Source: Sternotherus odoratus
Lineage: Eukaryota; Chordata; Testudines; Kinosternidae
Reading direction: 5' to 3'
Length of the DNA stretch: 64,000 nucleotides
NCBI GenBank assembly: GCA_032164245.1
Contig: JAVMKO010000002.1
Coordinates: forward strand, 93,571,340-93,635,339
Shown: piece after piece, positions 61,183 to 64,000 of the stretch
Layout: every line of letters starts with the position of its first letter
Position numbering within the stretch: the stretch's first letter is position 1
The notes under the pieces: model-generated
Told to the model about the DNA's origin: nothing
What the model saw: the letters and a program-made list of their open reading frames with translations, nothing else
Databases searched by the model: none
Position numbers and translations under genes: made by a program

Positions 61183-64000
61183 ATAGGAAGACTATTTGAA
61201 GAACATGCTAAAAATTACTTACACCAATTAGATGTCTTCAAGTCCCCAGGGCCTGATGAAATCCATTCTAGAATACTATAAGATGGGTGCATAACTGGTT
61301 GGAAAACCATTCCCAGAGAGTAGTTATCAGTGGTTCACAGTCAAGTTGAAAAGCCATATTAAATGGGAACCTGCAGGGATCAGTCCTGAGTCCTGTTGTG
61401 TTCAATATCTTAATCAATTATTTAATGGCATAGGGAATACAGTTATAAAGTTCAAGGACAATAAGCTGGGAGGTATTGCAAGTGCTTCAGAGAACAGAAT
61501 TAAAATTCAAAATGATCTAGACAAACTGGAGAAATGGTCTGAAGTAAATAGGATGAAATTCAATAAGGACAAATGCAAAGCACTCCACTTAGGAAGGAAC
61601 AATCAATTGCATACATACAAAATGGGAAACAACCACCTAGGAAGGAGTACTGCAGAAAGGGATCTGGGGCTTATAGTGGACCACAAGCTAAATATGAGTC
61701 AGTGTAACACTGTTTTAAAAAAAACAAACATACATAATTCTTGGATTTATTAGCAGAAGTGTTGTAAGCAAGGCTCTTCCACTCTACTCCACACTGATAA
61801 CGCCTCACTTTGCGTATGGTGTCCACTTTTGGATGCCACATTTCAGGAAAGACCTGAACAAACTGGAGGACATGCAGAGGAGAGCAACAAAAATGAGCAA
61901 AGGTCTAGAAGCATGACTTACGAGGAAAGATTAAAACACCTCGGTTTGTTTAGTCTGGAGAAGAGACGACTAAGGAGGGACATAACAGTTTTCAAGTAAT
62001 AGAAGATCATTACAAGGAAGGTGAAAAAAATTGCTCTCTTTAATCTCCAAGGATAGGACAAGAAGCAACAGTCTTAAATTGCAGCAGGGCGGTTTAGATT
62101 GGACATTAGAGAAAAACTTCCTGTCAGGATAATTAAGCACCGGAATAAAGTTCCTAGGGAGGTTGTGGATGCCCTTTTGAGGCACCTTCCAGTCCTACGT
62201 GTCTATGATTCTACAGTGGGTCTGGAGACTATGGCTCAGATCTCAATGAGGATCACTAAAGAAAAAATGGATTAGTGATCTCATCCTAGCTCCATTTATC
62301 ATCACCCCTAGACCTCACAATCTGACATAGTCCAGTAACCGTTCTAGAGATCAAACTCAGACTGCATGTATTAAGAGAGCTAGCAAAGTGCTTGACTGTA
62401 CAAAGCCCGACTCAGACAAGTATTATTGGCCTCCCATTTTCCTGAGCACTAAATTTATATTTTTGAGTAGTCACAGGAAAAAAAAAAAAAAAACAGTTTT
62501 CTAATAACAAAATTATAATAAATAATGAATGCATTCAACGCCTTAAATAAAGGTTTAATATAACCATTTCATTGATATAATAACCAAGAAATTTCCCTAA
62601 GTGCATCACAGAGTATTTTGTCAGTAAGTACTGTGATACTCAATGTTCACTAAAGCACAAATGTGTTTTTTTATATTGATGAGGGTTGCCTATAACAGTA
62701 AGTGACAGTGAATTGCAGTTAATATTTGAAACAGGGCATCACTCCCACTATTTTTAAATGCACAAATAGACTTTTCTGGAATCAAGTGTTTTTAGCTTGA
62801 CAGTCAAAAGACATGAGGGAGCATACGTTTGTGTTTCAGATTCCTCACCACGCCCTACCTACCGTTCTTACTGGACCCATTGTGGCCTTGCTCACAGATA
62901 ATGAGTCCCAACAGTTGCTTTCCAGGCACCATAGTCAAATCTTAGAAGTCTCCAGCTCTCCAAAAAAAAACCCTGCTGGATCAGCAGAGGCTTGTACACT
63001 TTTAGACTGATATTTAGACATTCCTCCTGACACTGAGCCTGCATTTTTCCAAATCAACACCACTGACACTTCCAACCGAAGTTAAAGGAGTTCTTGTTGA
63101 CATTTAGTTATTATTCTGTCTTTCCAGACCTCCTGATCCTTATTGCCACACTTTTCCCCGTTCCCTCTTCTACATCCTTTGTTCCGCTACTCCCCTTCAT
63201 TCCTCCTCCCTCACATTTCACTATTCCCACCTCCTTTCCCAATGTTCCACACAGTGCCACCAAAACAAAAAAAAAGGGGGGGGGGGGGAGAGAACAGAGT
63301 TGAGGAAGATGAAAACCAAACAGACTAGAAATAGGCAGAGGCTTAAGGAGTAAAACTATCCAGAAAGAGGCACAGGATAACAAAGCAAATAATAGAAACA
63401 AGGCAGTGGTGGTCTGATTTTTTTTTTATTTAACACATTTTAAAGAAATTGGAAACAATCAATTTGTGTAATTGTTTATTTGTACTGTGGTGGCACCAAT
63501 GAGCTCCCCAACCATCATGGACAACGATCATACTGTGATAAGATTTGTAAAAAACAGAATAAGATGGTCCCTTTTTCAAAGAGCTTATAATCTTAATACT
63601 ATTACCTTCATTCTTCCTTCCCCTTTCCTTTCACTGTTTGTTAGAGTCACTTATTGCCTTAAGCTATACTGTTTGGCTCTTTACGTTAGATTTCCTTCCA
63701 TCTACATAGCTACTGCCTCTCGGGAGGTGTGAATTTACTATAATTATGGGAAAAACCCCTTCCATGGCTATAGCTAGTGTCTATAGCACAGTGCAGTAGT
63801 TGAAGCATCCCAGTTGTGCCAGTATGGCTCTTGAAGCACAGACATACCTTGAGACAGGCACTTGGAAAAAAAAGGTGGGATAGCTGAACTGTCAGAAGGA
63901 GTTAAGTAAGCCACAGAAGCTATCACATCAAGAACGCCCAAAAAGTTGTCTTTCAGAGCTCCAAGCTTACAGAGCTCCAAGCTTCCAAGAGAAAACTTTA

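Larger units (their letters stand above)
56445..61200 (-). mobile_element. DIRS-type tyrosine-recombinase retrotransposon, degenerate, inserted in CR1
   Basis: On the minus strand the order is gag-like region (61182-60370), reverse transcriptase (about 59400-58960), RNase H (about 58560-58233) and tyrosine recombinase (about 58142-57430), which is the DIRS1 order. The left end CCTTGTGCATTAATGATGG... is inverted at about 56700-56755, as in the smaller copy at 27366. CR1 sequence continues directly on both sides and no target duplication is evident, as expected for recombinase-mediated insertion. Many stops and frameshifts show it is dead. Confidence 0.85.
56219..62213 (+). mobile_element. CR1 LINE, interrupted by a DIRS element and internally deleted
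   Basis: The left piece (56219-56444) reads as CR1 ORF2 (CTCAATGAGGGGGGAAAACA, TTTTCACCAAAAAGGTTAAT). The right piece resumes at about 61203 (CTAAAAATTACTTACACC, TCTTCAAGTCCCCAGGGCC) and runs through the C-terminal RT region (MKFNKDKCKALHLGRNN; RSTAERDLGLIVDHKLNMS) to a CR1-like tail CTATGATTCTAC. After CATTCTAGAATACTATAAG the sequence jumps to GGGTGCATAACTGG, so an internal block is missing. Numerous frameshifts are present. Confidence 0.88.
46953..64000 (-). other. Large 5' intron of RANBP9, right part of window
   Basis: No further RANBP9 exon was found in this stretch, in particular none matching the expected SPRY start (IYYFEVKIV type). Apart from the repeats listed separately, 48520-51110, 51360-53160 and 62220-64000 hold AT-rich sequence with short homopolymers, including 15 A near 62479 and 9 A with 13 G at 63267-63288. 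Confidence 0.6.

Noticed and set aside
46953..64000. Search for RANBP9 exons 1 and 2
   Set aside because: No minus-strand match to the expected SPRY start or proline-rich N-terminus was found; they are presumably beyond 64000.

Overview
This is vertebrate nuclear DNA, almost certainly from a turtle, most likely a cryptodire. The evidence is tRNA-derived SINEs of the cryptodire (Cry) type in both orientations (18981-19153, 4212-4397, 48329-48517), a CR1-dominated LINE content, many hAT and pogo-like MITEs, and DIRS-type and Penelope-like retroelements. The species was not determined.

Two protein-coding genes lie tail to tail. NOL7 (+) is complete: eight coding exons between 2129 and 14139 encode 244 residues. 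Its promoter is GC-rich and TATA-less (about 1850-2640), and a poly(A) signal lies at 14557-14562. RANBP9 (-) is present from the middle of its SPRY domain to its stop codon. Twelve coding exons run from 46952 down to 17311; these should be exons 3-14 if the gene follows the human 14-exon layout. All splice phases join without a break. The missing first exons lie to the right of the window, so 46953-64000 is intron. The order NOL7 (+) / RANBP9 (-) matches the conserved vertebrate synteny (human 6p23). NOL7 is a nucleolar protein. RANBP9 is a scaffold subunit of the CTLH/GID ubiquitin ligase. No direct functional link between them is visible here.

The introns are full of transposons in datable layers. 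Left part (1-17 kb): a small TIR element at 146-286, a CR1 with a nested SINE (3263-4520), two pogo-like MITEs, and two hAT elements with exact 8-bp target-site duplications. Middle (17-47 kb): a SINE, a Penelope-like remnant carrying a broken GIY-YIG region, a probable solo LTR, a DIRS deletion derivative, an older DIRS remnant split by two hAT insertions, and four GC-rich or short hAT elements with intact or nearly intact duplications. Right part (47-64 kb): a DIRS element of about 4.75 kb (gag-like, RT, RNase H and tyrosine-recombinase remnants) inserted into a CR1, and an 802-bp AT-rich hAT element with a perfect duplication. That element has a relative of almost the same length 7 kb away in the same large gene.

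The long open frames in the GC-rich stretches (8.7-9.7, 40.0-40.7, 41.9-42.5 and 43.0-43.7 kb) are by-products of transposon sequence, not genes. No functional tRNA, rRNA, CRISPR array or bacterial-type feature is present. No new gene system was found. The most informative unexplained signals are the nested-insertion chronology and the target-site preferences of the hAT copies.
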